Source: JAKSCF01 sp028279945 (GTDB lineage Bacteria > Bacillota > Clostridia > Peptostreptococcales > JAAYPU01). Taken from it: a DNA stretch of 26,569 bases. Below, in pieces: positions 8,140 through 15,157 of the stretch. Where the stretch lies: assembly GCA_028279945.1 (NCBI GenBank), contig JANQMT010000156.1:1-26569 (forward strand). Reading direction: 5' to 3'. The position numbers and the translations under genes were made by a program. The notes beneath the pieces were generated by a model, which was not told the origin of the DNA, made no database searches, and saw only the letters and a list, made by a program, of their open reading frames with translations. Position 1 is the stretch's first letter; each line of letters starts with the position of its first letter.

Positions 8140-8961
8140 ATGGAAAAGTTAATTATTACAGCTGCTATCAGCGGAGCAGAGGTTACTAAAGATCACAATC
8201 CAAATGTACCTTATACCGTTGAAGAAGTCGTTCGAGAAGCAAAATCGGCTTATGAAGCAGGGGCAAGTATTATTCATCTACACGTCCGTGAAGATGATGG
8301 AACACCTACTCAAAGCAAAGAAAGGTTTCAAGTGTGCATGGATGCTATTAGAGTAGAGTGTCCGGATGTTATCATTCAGCCATCAACCGGCGGAGCAGTA
8401 GGCATGACGGATATGGAGAGGCTTCAGTCTATATTTGTAGATCCCAAGCCTGAATTTGCTACTTTAGATTGCGGCACATGTAACTTTGGCGGCGATGAGG
8501 TATTTATTAATACGGACAATACCATTAAAAACTTTGCAAAAACCATGCTTGAAAATAATATAAAGCCTGAAATAGAAGTTTTTGATAAAGGGATGATTGA
8601 TATTGCTTTAAGAATGTTCAAAAAGGGAGTATTAGAAGCACCTTTGCATTTTAACTTTGTTTTAGGCGTTCAGATGTCTGCCACTTTAAGGGATTTGGTT
8701 TTTATGGCAGAAAGCATACCTATGGGCAGCACCTGGACAGGAACAGGTATCGGAAGAAGTGAATTTGAAATAGCAGCAGCATCCATTATAATGGGGGGGC
8801 ACGTACGGGTCGGCTTTGAAGATAATATATACATTAAAAAAGGAAAATTGGCAAAATCTAATGGCGAACTAGTGGAAAAAGTGGTAAGATTAGCTCAAGA
8901 ACTTCATCGTGAAATCGCATCGCCTAATGATGCAAGAAGGATTCTTAATTTTAAATCTTAA
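8140..8961 (+). CDS. kce: 3-keto-5-aminohexanoate cleavage enzyme
   Basis: A member of the BKACE (DUF849) family. With acetyl-CoA it cleaves 3-keto-5-aminohexanoate to acetoacetate and 3-aminobutyryl-CoA. The 273-residue protein has zinc ligands H46 and H48 (HLH) and the third ligand E227. R223 and D228 flank E227 in RVGFEDN, and E14 is in SGAEV. The first two histidines and E14 are numbered as in the characterised Cloacimonas enzyme; the later residues are offset by three. The ATG at 8140 follows GAGAGGTGGAG; an upstream TTG at 8125 is rejected. It is separated from kamE by 21 nt. Confidence 0.95.
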   Translation: MEKLIITAAISGAEVTKDHNPNVPYTVEEVVREAKSAYEAGASIIHLHVREDDGTPTQSKERFQVCMDAIRVECPDVIIQPSTGGAVGMTDMERLQSIFVDPKPEFATLDCGTCNFGGDEVFINTDNTIKNFAKTMLENNIKPEIEVFDKGMIDIALRMFKKGVLEAPLHFNFVLGVQMSATLRDLVFMAESIPMGSTWTGTGIGRSEFEIAAASIIMGGHVRVGFEDNIYIKKGKLAKSNGELVEKVVRLAQELHREIASPNDARRILNFKS

Positions 8962-8984
8962 GGCAAGGTAGGAGTGATGTAGAG

Positions 8985-9638
8985 ATGAACAAACTTGTAA
9001 CCGCACAAGAAGCAATAAAAGATATTCATGACGGTGCTTCCATTATGATCGGCGGATTTATGGCTAACGGAACGCCGGAGATACTGGTAGATGCGTTGCT
9101 TGAAAAGGGTGTAAAAGATTTAACCATTATAGGGAATGATGCAGGGTTAAGAGAAACAGGTATTGGTAAGCTAATTCTTAATAGAAGAGTGAAAAAACTG
9201 GTTGCCTCTCATATTGGACTGAATCCGGAAGCAGGTAAACAAATGACAGAAGGTACAATGGACATTGATTTGGTCCCTCAAGGCACTCTGGCAGAGCAGA
9301 TAAGAGCCGGTGGTGCAGGTCTGGGCGGTGTATTAACACAAACCGGTTTAGGGACTATTGTGCAAGAGGGTAAAGAGATTATTGAAATAAAGGGAGAATC
9401 TTTCTTACTGGAACTACCTATAAGAGCAGATTTTGCATTGATCAGAGGCTCTGTAGTAGACAAAAAGGGGAATATCGTTTATAACCAATCTACGAGAAAT
9501 TTCAATACACTCATGGCAACCGCTGCGGATACCGTTATTGTAGGAGCAGAAAAAATTGTTGAGGTTGGAGAGATTGATCCAAACCATGTGATGACACCTC
9601 ATATTTTTGTAGATTATATCGTTGGAGGTGAAGTCTAA
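8985..9638 (+). CDS. ctfA: Acetoacetate/butyrate CoA-transferase subunit alpha
   Basis: The 217-residue alpha subunit of a family I CoA-transferase (AtoD/CtfA type). In lysine fermenters the enzyme moves CoA from butyryl-CoA to the acetoacetate made by Kce, releasing butyrate. The N-terminal GASIMIGGFMANGTPEILVD and later GGAGLGGVLTQTGLGT segments are typical. AGGAG lies 10 nt before the ATG, with an AUG-UAG pair between them (8977-8982). The 2-nt gap to the beta subunit indicates a heteromer. The exact acyl substrate cannot be read from sequence. Confidence 0.9.
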   Translation: MNKLVTAQEAIKDIHDGASIMIGGFMANGTPEILVDALLEKGVKDLTIIGNDAGLRETGIGKLILNRRVKKLVASHIGLNPEAGKQMTEGTMDIDLVPQGTLAEQIRAGGAGLGGVLTQTGLGTIVQEGKEIIEIKGESFLLELPIRADFALIRGSVVDKKGNIVYNQSTRNFNTLMATAADTVIVGAEKIVEVGEIDPNHVMTPHIFVDYIVGGEV

Positions 9639-9639
9639 A

Positions 9640-10290
9640 ATGAATGATGTAAAAGCTTTTATAGCAAAAAGAGTGGCCGGTGAATTAAAAGACGGAGATG
9701 TCGTCAACTTAGGCATAGGACTGCCAACTCAGGTTGCTAACTATATCCCTGAGGGCTTAGACATTACCTTTCAATCTGAGAATGGATTTGTTGGTTTAGG
9801 ACCTGAGCCGGATGAAGAAGATATAGACAAAGATTTAATCAATGCAGGGGCACAACATGTCACTACCGTACCCGGGGCGGCATTCTTTGACAGCGCAGTA
9901 TCCTTTGGTATTATCAGAGGAGGACATGTGGATGCAACGGTTTTAGGGTCTTTGCAAGTGGATGAAAAAGGCGATATTGCCAACTGGCTCATCCCTAAAA
10001 AGATGGTAGCGGGTATGGGCGGAGCCATGGATTTAATCAGCGGTGCAAGGCGTGTTATTGTCGCTATGACACATACCAACAAAGGCAAGCCAAAGATCCT
10101 TAAAAAATGCACCTTACCTTTAACGGCGGTGGGAAAGGTCAGTCTAATCGTCACAGAGATGGCTGTTATTGAAGTCACCAAAGAAGGATTGCTTTTAAAA
10201 GAAATCAATCCTGAGTTTACAGTTGAAGAAGTCATGGCTGCAACTGAGGCGGAATTAATGGTCAGCAAAGATTTGAAAAATATGGTTTAA
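9640..10290 (+). CDS. ctfB: Acetoacetate/butyrate CoA-transferase subunit beta
   Basis: The 216-residue beta subunit (AtoA/CtfB type). The catalytic glutamate, which forms the CoA thioester, is E47 in FQSENGFVG. The oxyanion-hole segment GLGIGLPTQVANYIPEG lies near residue 24. The start at 9640 is chosen because the ribosome site GGAGGTG (9623-9629) sits 10 nt upstream and the ctfA stop ends at 9638. Subunits alpha and beta are 2 nt apart. A weak terminator-like hairpin follows at 10307. Confidence 0.92.
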   Translation: MNDVKAFIAKRVAGELKDGDVVNLGIGLPTQVANYIPEGLDITFQSENGFVGLGPEPDEEDIDKDLINAGAQHVTTVPGAAFFDSAVSFGIIRGGHVDATVLGSLQVDEKGDIANWLIPKKMVAGMGGAMDLISGARRVIVAMTHTNKGKPKILKKCTLPLTAVGKVSLIVTEMAVIEVTKEGLLLKEINPEFTVEEVMAATEAELMVSKDLKNMV

Positions 10291-10306
10291 GATACTATAA
10301 TGATGG

Positions 10307-10327
10307 CAGGGCTGGTTTTCAGCCCTG
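10307..10327 (+). terminator. Weak terminator or attenuator after ctfB
   Basis: A perfect 8-bp stem CAGGGCTG/CAGCCCTG with loop GTTTT, followed by TTATTATACTATATAT rather than a clean U-run. It probably lowers expression of the downstream adenosyltransferase rather than ending the operon outright. Confidence 0.55.
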
Positions 10328-10360
10328 TTATTATACTATATATAAATTTGGAGGGGAACA

Positions 10361-10876
10361 ATGGAAAAAGGATATGTACATGTTTATACGGGAAATGGTA
10401 AAGGAAAAACCACTGCAGCATTAGGGTTAAGCCTACGTGCCATATGTGCCGGTAAAAAGGTTTATTTTGCACAGTTTGTTAAAGGCATGGCATACAGTGA
10501 ATTAAAAGCAGCAGATTTATTAGAGAATTTTACTTTAAAGCAATATGGAAGAGACGGGTTCATATTGAATAATCCGACAGAAGAAGATAAAGCGATGGCA
10601 AAAGAAGGACTGGATGAGTTAAGAGTGATTTTAAAAGAGGGGCAGTACGATGTAGTGGTATTGGACGAAATCAATATTGCGCTTTATTATAAATTATTTG
10701 ATGTAGAAGAAGTCATCGACATGATCAAAAACAGAAAAGAGCATGTAGAAGTGATTTTAACAGGCAGAAATGCACTTGAATCTATTAAAGTGTTTGCTGA
10801 TTTGGTTTCAGAAATAAAAGAAATAAAACACTATTACAAACAAGGGGTTCAGGCACGTATAGGGATTGAAAAATAA
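10361..10876 (+). CDS. cobO: Corrinoid (cob(I)alamin) adenosyltransferase, CobA/CobO/BtuR family
   Basis: Transfers the adenosyl group of ATP to reduced corrinoid to give adenosylcobalamin. The 171-residue protein has the family P-loop GNGKGKTTAALGLSLRA (residues ~9-25) and a Walker-B-like VVVLDEINIALYY near residue 100. Its position 70 nt after ctfB, at the end of an operon that encodes an AdoCbl enzyme, implies it supplies KamDE with cofactor. GGAGGGG lies before the ATG. It could also serve other B12 enzymes in the cell. The symbol cobO is a family-level choice; cobA or btuR would be equally acceptable. Confidence 0.92.
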   Translation: MEKGYVHVYTGNGKGKTTAALGLSLRAICAGKKVYFAQFVKGMAYSELKAADLLENFTLKQYGRDGFILNNPTEEDKAMAKEGLDELRVILKEGQYDVVVLDEINIALYYKLFDVEEVIDMIKNRKEHVEVILTGRNALESIKVFADLVSEIKEIKHYYKQGVQARIGIEK

Positions 10877-10920
10877 TGTAAGATTTATTTTTTTTAGGTT
10901 TATAAAAATATATATTTAGG

Positions 10921-10948
10921 TTTACAAAATAATATATTGTCGTATAAT
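10921..10948 (+). promoter_or_regulatory. Sigma-70-type promoter of the small plus-strand RNA
   Basis: TTTACA (10921-10926), a 16-nt spacer, then a perfect TATAAT (10943-10948). Initiation is expected near 10955. No coding region follows on this strand before the terminator at 11010-11049, so it drives a short RNA. Confidence 0.6.
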
Positions 10949-10954
10949 ATAATT

Positions 10955-11049
10955 AAAGAAAGTGCTTAACCAAAAGATGGTTAGCCACCAAGAGATTAAA
11001 TGAATAACTGATAATCACCTTAGTGGAGTAGGGTGATTATCTTTTTTTT
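10955..11049 (+). ncRNA. Putative antitoxin RNA facing the small toxin gene
   Basis: A predicted ~95-nt RNA from the promoter at 10921-10948 to the T8 run at 11042-11049. It contains no start codon with a ribosome site. It converges on the minus-strand peptide gene and overlaps its last codons at the shared terminator hairpin. Its 5' region contains a small stem-loop (TAACCA...TGGTTA, 10966-10982) and repeats the 5' end of the facing transcript. The layout matches type I antitoxins such as those of the RatA and par families. Expression is inferred. Confidence 0.5.
11010..11049 (+). terminator. Shared terminator of the small RNA locus
   Basis: A perfect 10-bp stem GATAATCACC (11010-11019) with GGTGATTATC (11032-11041), a 12-nt loop and eight T on the plus strand. 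It would stop both the small RNA and any read-through from the lysine operon. The toxin stop codon (11037-11039) lies inside its right arm, so the two RNAs overlap here. Confidence 0.75.
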
Positions 11050-11138
11050 ATCAAATCGTACATAAGACGTATTAACGATATGAGGAAAGTTCCTCCTAAT
11101 AACAAAATTGTTATTACATCTATTGAACTTATGTACAT
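11037..11138 (-). CDS. Small hydrophobic peptide, putative type I (holin-like) toxin
   Basis: A 33-residue peptide encoded on the minus strand. It begins MYISSIDVITILLLGGTF, continues LISLIRLMYDLIKKR, then TAA. It consists of one ~20-residue membrane span followed by a basic tail, the pattern of TxpA/BsrG-like and holin-like toxins. A perfect AGGAGG (11146-11151) lies 7 nt before the ATG. It has its own promoter (11201-11229) and faces a short RNA with a shared terminator. Likely target: the cell's own membrane when the antisense RNA is lost. The architecture is seen directly; toxicity is inferred. Confidence 0.65.
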   Translation of the reverse strand: MYISSIDVITILLLGGTFLISLIRLMYDLIKKR

Positions 11139-11200
11139 TTTACCACCTCCTTTATAAAAGGAGTGTGGCTAACCACCCTATCAAGCACTTTCTATATGCC

Positions 11201-11229
11201 ATAATACCAGAAATTTCTATTTTATTCAA
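11201..11229 (-). promoter_or_regulatory. Promoter of the small peptide gene
   Basis: Reading the minus strand: TTGAAT (11229-11224), a 17-nt spacer, TATTAT (11206-11201). Initiation near 11194 gives a ~55-nt leader that starts with the same GAAAGTGCTT block as the facing RNA and can fold GTGG-TTAG-CCAC upstream of the ribosome site. Confidence 0.55.
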
Positions 11230-11266
11230 CAAGAAACAGTGAGCGACTTAGATATTAAAAAAACTT

Positions 11267-11926
11267 TTACTCATAGATTTCTACCGGAGTTTTTAGCTTT
11301 GTATATTCCCACAGTGTTTTAATATCTTCATCTGTTAATGCAATGCAGCCAAAAGTCCAATCATTTGATATGCCGCCGCCGTGGATACCAACAGCTCCGC
11401 CTAAACTAGTGCTCCAATTGGGGGCTTTTTTATTTTGGATAGCATTTTTTATTTCATCAAATTCTTCTTGAGTGATATCACCGTTTTCTAAACCTCGTTG
11501 TGCATCGGAGATATTTGGATAGCTGAGGCCTAAAAATAGAGTGTACCTGCTTTTATCATTTCTTGTGCATATAAAGTACTTCCCTTCAGGCGTTTTTTTA
11601 TCACCTTGTATGGTTTTAGTGCCTTCCGGTGAATGGCCTAAAGCGATACAAAATTCTTCAATAAGCTGACCATCCTCATAAAGTTTTAGAATCCGATCTT
11701 TTTTGTAAACTCTAATCAGAATACCATCTGGAAGCACCTCAGTAACGTTATTGTCATTGGATATAGTATTTGTATTTTCTTTTATATTGGATGAATAAGA
11801 GCGTTCTTGAATTTGTTCAGCAGGCTCTTTCTGACTTGAATTATTTTGATTACTATTAGATTGACAGGCATAAGCTATAAGGAGTATAAGGAGTATGAAG
11901 ATAAAAAGAAAAAACATTCTTTTCAT
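11267..11926 (-). CDS. YkuD-type L,D-transpeptidase, probable lipoprotein
   Basis: Cross-links or modifies peptidoglycan outside the membrane. The 219-residue protein begins with a short basic stretch and a hydrophobic span (residues 4-20) ending AYAC. C21 is thus a likely lipid-attachment cysteine, although the -3 position is not the usual Leu. A polar N/S/Q-rich linker runs to ~65. The YkuD domain (about 68-218) has H182 in IHGG and the catalytic C194 in SNDWTFGCIAL. In most YkuD proteins an Arg follows the GC[IV] core; here it is Ala-Leu. No terminator is seen before the small toxin gene downstream on the same strand, so read-through is possible. Confidence 0.88.
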   Translation of the reverse strand: MKRMFFLFIFILLILLIAYACQSNSNQNNSSQKEPAEQIQERSYSSNIKENTNTISNDNNVTEVLPDGILIRVYKKDRILKLYEDGQLIEEFCIALGHSPEGTKTIQGDKKTPEGKYFICTRNDKSRYTLFLGLSYPNISDAQRGLENGDITQEEFDEIKNAIQNKKAPNWSTSLGGAVGIHGGGISNDWTFGCIALTDEDIKTLWEYTKLKTPVEIYE

Positions 11927-12074
11927 AATTTAAACCTTCTTTGAAATTATTTAAAAACATTTCTAATTTATAGTATATACAAAAAAAGCATAGAAATTCG
12001 TTGGACTCCAACATTAAAAGAGAAGAGGATTGTAAATATTAAGTCTGTATTACTTAATAATATTAAAGTTTATA

Positions 12075-12103
12075 TTTCCAAGATATAGTTTAGAGGTTAT
12101 AAT
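12075..12103 (+). promoter_or_regulatory. Candidate promoter of the LRR protein gene
   Basis: TTTCCA (12075-12080), 17-nt spacer, TATAAT (12098-12103), 33 nt before the start codon. The -35 matches only four of six bases. Upstream, a 13-bp palindrome GTTGG-ACT-CCAAC (12000-12012) lies midway between this gene and the divergent transpeptidase gene and could be an operator. Confidence 0.4.
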
Positions 12104-12136
12104 AAAATGTAGGCTGTTATGAACAAGGAGTGAGAG

Positions 12137-13264
12137 ATGATGAAGTGTAAGTTTATTATTCTGATAGTAACAATAATGGTATTAATGGCGTCTACAACAG
12201 CTGTTGCAAATAGAGATATTCATGTAATTATTGATGGCAATCAAGTTGAGTTTGACGTTGCTCCAACTATACTAGAGGGTAGGACGTTGGTTCCGATGAG
12301 GACAATATTTGAAGCTTTAGGCGTTTTAGTAGAATGGGAACCAGAAAGCAAAACGGTGATAGGTACAAAAGATAAAACAAAAATACAATTAACTATAGAC
12401 CAACCCATAGCAAAAAAAGACGGGGAAGACATAGCATTAGATATCCCTGCAAAGATTATTGAGGGCAGAACTTTAGTGCCGGTTCGATTTATTTCTGAGA
12501 GTTTAGGGTGCAATGTTGAATGGGATAACGATACAAAAACAGTAATCATAAAGACATGCTATGAGTGGATAGAAGATGAAAATTTGGAACGAGTCGTAAG
12601 AGAGCAATTAGGTAAACCGAATCAAACATTAACAAAAAGTGATTTAGAGTCTATTACAACTCTGAAAGCCTATCCATCTGACATTTACAGTATAGAAGGC
12701 ATTCAACATTTATCTAACTTGGAAACTCTAGAATTACCATATAATTTTATTGATGATCTTACGCCTATAAGTCATTTGAAAAAACTTAAAACACTTGACT
12801 TAACACACAATAAGATTGAAGATATATCACCAATAAGGCAGCTATATGATTTAGAAGTAATATCTTTAGGGAATAACCAGATTAAAGATCTAAGCCCCCT
12901 GGAAAATTTGTTGAACCTCTCCAATATTGATTTTTTTAATAATCAGATCAGTGATATAGGGCCTATAGCAAATCTAACGAATCTGAAAAACATTTACTTA
13001 AACCATAATAAGATAGAAGATATCAACCCGCTAAAGAATTTAGTGAATTTAGAATACTTGGGTTTAGGTGAGAATCTAATAGTAGATGTTGATGTTTTGG
13101 AAAACTTAATTCAAATGAAGACGCTGGAATTGCATAATAATCAGATATCAGATATGAGCAGTCTTATTAAATTGAATAATCTAGAATTTTTAGTCATTGG
13201 AGGTAATCCTGCTGATTCAACCGACGTCGTTAAAGCTTTTGAGAATATTGAGATTATATATTAA
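12137..13264 (+). CDS. Secreted protein: copper-amine-oxidase-N-like stalk plus leucine-rich repeats
   Basis: A 375-residue exported protein. A signal peptide (1-~25, cut near AVAN) is followed by a domain of two similar halves (~28-140), each carrying the LEGRTLVPMR / IEGRTLVPVR motif of the copper amine oxidase N-terminal-like domain. This domain is common in clostridial cell-surface proteins and is not an oxidase. From about 185 to the end come about eight 22-residue leucine-rich repeats of the internalin/SDS22 type (LxxLxxLxLxxNxIxDIxPL). No LPXTG anchor or SLH domain is visible, so it is either released or held by the stalk. Binding partner unknown. A second ATG at 12140 is equally well placed. 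Confidence 0.85.
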   Translation: MMKCKFIILIVTIMVLMASTTAVANRDIHVIIDGNQVEFDVAPTILEGRTLVPMRTIFEALGVLVEWEPESKTVIGTKDKTKIQLTIDQPIAKKDGEDIALDIPAKIIEGRTLVPVRFISESLGCNVEWDNDTKTVIIKTCYEWIEDENLERVVREQLGKPNQTLTKSDLESITTLKAYPSDIYSIEGIQHLSNLETLELPYNFIDDLTPISHLKKLKTLDLTHNKIEDISPIRQLYDLEVISLGNNQIKDLSPLENLLNLSNIDFFNNQISDIGPIANLTNLKNIYLNHNKIEDINPLKNLVNLEYLGLGENLIVDVDVLENLIQMKTLELHNNQISDMSSLIKLNNLEFLVIGGNPADSTDVVKAFENIEIIY

Positions 13265-13312
13265 ATAGTTTTGTATTTGGGCATTTTAGCTGTATGATTA
13301 CATAGAAAGCGA

Positions 13313-13346
13313 AAAAAGGTTTTGCATTTCATTGCAAAACCTTTTT
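13313..13346. terminator. Bidirectional terminator between LRR gene and gpmI
   Basis: A 14-bp perfect stem (13313-13326 with 13333-13346) around TTTCAT, with the A-run and T-run inside the stem ends. It serves the convergent genes on both strands. Confidence 0.9.
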
Positions 13347-13363
13347 GAAATATTAATCTTAAA

Positions 13364-14905
13364 CTATGCTGTAACAGGTTCTTTAACAAGAGAATTTCCT
13401 GTCATTTCTTCCGGCACATCTAACCCCATTAACTCAAGCAATGTAGGCGCGATATCTGCAAGAATACCTTCGGATAATGCCGCATTTCTATCGCTCACAA
13501 GAATTAAAGGTACCGGATTCAATGAGTGAGCAGTAACCACATTATCATCTTCATCCAGCATAACGTCTGCGTTACCATGATCTGAGGTGATGAGCAGCTC
13601 TCCATTAGTTTTTTGAACTGCATCTACAATACGCTTTACGCATTTGTCTAAGCACTCAATAGCCTCTACTGCAGCTTCCATAATACCTGTATGGCCAACC
13701 ATATCAGGGTTAGCAAAATTTAATATTATTAAATGATGTTTTTCTTTTTGTATTTCTTCGATAACCTTATCCGTTACTTCATAGGCACTCATTTCAGGTT
13801 GTAAGTCATAAGTAGCTACTTTAGGAGAAGGGATTAATATTCTCGCTTCATTTTTATTAGGCTCTTCTACGCCGCCATTAAAGAAAAATGTAACATGGGC
13901 ATATTTTTCGGTTTCAGCAATACGTAATTGGTTTAAGCCTAAGCCGGAAATATATTCTCCCAGGGTGTTATTTAACTTTTGTGGCGGGAATGCAATCAAA
14001 ACATTTGGCATGGTTGCATCGTACTGTGTCATACAGACATAAGCTACAGGGAAATAGCCGTTTTTTCGTTCAAAACCATCAAAGTCAGGGTCTACAAATG
14101 TTCTTGTGATTTCTCTTGCTCGGTCCGGTCTGAAATTATACATGATAATAGAATCATTTGATGCTACTGTTGCTACAGGCTGCCCGCCATCCACAATTAC
14201 AGTAGGCTTAACAAATTCATCCGACTCATCCCGTTCATAGGCTGCATTGAGGGCATCTATAGCACTATCGGCCATTTGCCCGTGACCATTTGTAATGGCA
14301 TTGTAAGCCATTTCAACTCTTTCCCATCTTTTGTCTCTATCCATGGCATAGTATCGTCCTGAAATCGTAGCGATCTGGCCGATACCGATTTCTTTCATTT
14401 GATCTTCCAATGCTTCAATATATTTTGCTGCACATCTTGGCGGAACATCTCTTCCGTCTAAAAATGCATGAACATAAACTTTGATAATATCATTTTTCTT
14501 GGCAAGCTGTAATAATGCATATAAATGGGTGTTATGACTGTGAACACCCCCATCAGAAAGTAAACCAAATAAATGCAATGCACTATTATTCTGTTTGACG
14601 TTATCTATAGCATTAAGCAAAACTTTGTTGTCAAAAAAATCGTTATCCTTTATAGACTTAGTAATTCTTGTTAATTCCTGATAAACAATTCTACCTGCTC
14701 CTATATTGAGGTGACCTACTTCTGAATTCCCCATCTGTCCATTAGGAAGGCCTACATCGTTGCCGCTGGCACCAAGGTAAGTATGAGGATAAGAGGCCAT
14801 TAAATGATCAATAGACGGTGTATGAGCAGCTTTTACTGCATTACCTTTTATCTTATCACTGCAACCAAAGCCGTCTAAAATCATCAATACAGTGTTCTTC
14901 TTCAT
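13364..14905 (-). CDS. gpmI: 2,3-bisphosphoglycerate-independent phosphoglycerate mutase
   Basis: Glycolytic interconversion of 3- and 2-phosphoglycerate through a phosphoserine and two Mn2+ ions. The 513-residue length is normal for iPGM. D11 in ILDGFG is a metal ligand and S61 in GQMGNSEVGHLNIGAGR is the phosphorylated serine. The C-terminal half contains GELLITSDHGNADVM and TAHSLNPVPLI, alkaline-phosphatase-superfamily metal motifs. The start at 14905 is chosen for GAAAGGAAGA just upstream. An in-frame extension to 14962 adds an unrelated leader and is rejected. The gene stands alone, not in the usual gap-pgk-tpi-gpmI-eno operon. Confidence 0.96.
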   Translation of the reverse strand: MKKNTVLMILDGFGCSDKIKGNAVKAAHTPSIDHLMASYPHTYLGASGNDVGLPNGQMGNSEVGHLNIGAGRIVYQELTRITKSIKDNDFFDNKVLLNAIDNVKQNNSALHLFGLLSDGGVHSHNTHLYALLQLAKKNDIIKVYVHAFLDGRDVPPRCAAKYIEALEDQMKEIGIGQIATISGRYYAMDRDKRWERVEMAYNAITNGHGQMADSAIDALNAAYERDESDEFVKPTVIVDGGQPVATVASNDSIIMYNFRPDRAREITRTFVDPDFDGFERKNGYFPVAYVCMTQYDATMPNVLIAFPPQKLNNTLGEYISGLGLNQLRIAETEKYAHVTFFFNGGVEEPNKNEARILIPSPKVATYDLQPEMSAYEVTDKVIEEIQKEKHHLIILNFANPDMVGHTGIMEAAVEAIECLDKCVKRIVDAVQKTNGELLITSDHGNADVMLDEDDNVVTAHSLNPVPLILVSDRNAALSEGILADIAPTLLELMGLDVPEEMTGNSLVKEPVTA

Positions 14906-15117
14906 AAATATCTTCCTTTCATGAATATACAAATATATAATAGGCGGGACTTTTTTTGCCAACTATACAAAATTAGTAACAACAGGACTATAGTGAATAA
15001 TCTATCATAAACCTTGAGAAAATGCAATGAAAACAAGGAATGTATTATTTTTATTAATTAAAACATATCACAGGCTGTTTTTCCCTTGATGTATTGTTAT
15101 CTTTTTCTAAATAAATG

Positions 15118-15151
15118 AAAGATAAGAGTTCTATCCATCACTCTTATCTTT
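15118..15151. terminator. Terminator after the araC-type gene
   Basis: A 12-bp perfect stem AAAGATAAGAGT (15118-15129) with ACTCTTATCTTT (15140-15151) and a 10-nt loop, beginning 6 nt beyond the regulator stop codon. The U-tract on the minus strand is short. Between it and the gpmI start (14906-15117) no gene is seen. A possible gpmI promoter, TTGCAT-N17-TAGATT, lies there on the minus strand. Confidence 0.75.
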
Positions 15152-15157
15152 AATCTT

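Larger units (their letters stand above)
10958..11192. repeat. Inverted repeat that makes the 5' ends of both convergent RNAs alike
   Basis: GAAAGTGCTT (10958-10967) is inverted at 11183-11192. A second block, GGTTAGCCAC (10979-10988), is inverted at 11165-11174. Both convergent transcripts would therefore begin with the same two sequence blocks. The blocks lie outside the peptide gene, which argues for a role in the RNAs. Confidence 0.6.

Noticed and set aside
8977..8982. AUG-UAG start-stop pair just before ctfA
   Set aside because: Only 2 nt from the ribosome site, too close for efficient use; the site serves the ATG at 8985.
9771..10268. 165-codon open frame on the minus strand
   Set aside because: Lies wholly opposite ctfB, low-complexity composition, no ribosome site or family resemblance.
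14993..15003. GTGAATAATCT resembling part of the 30-nt repeat
   Set aside because: Only 11 nt match and the flanks do not align; likely chance in AT-rich sequence.
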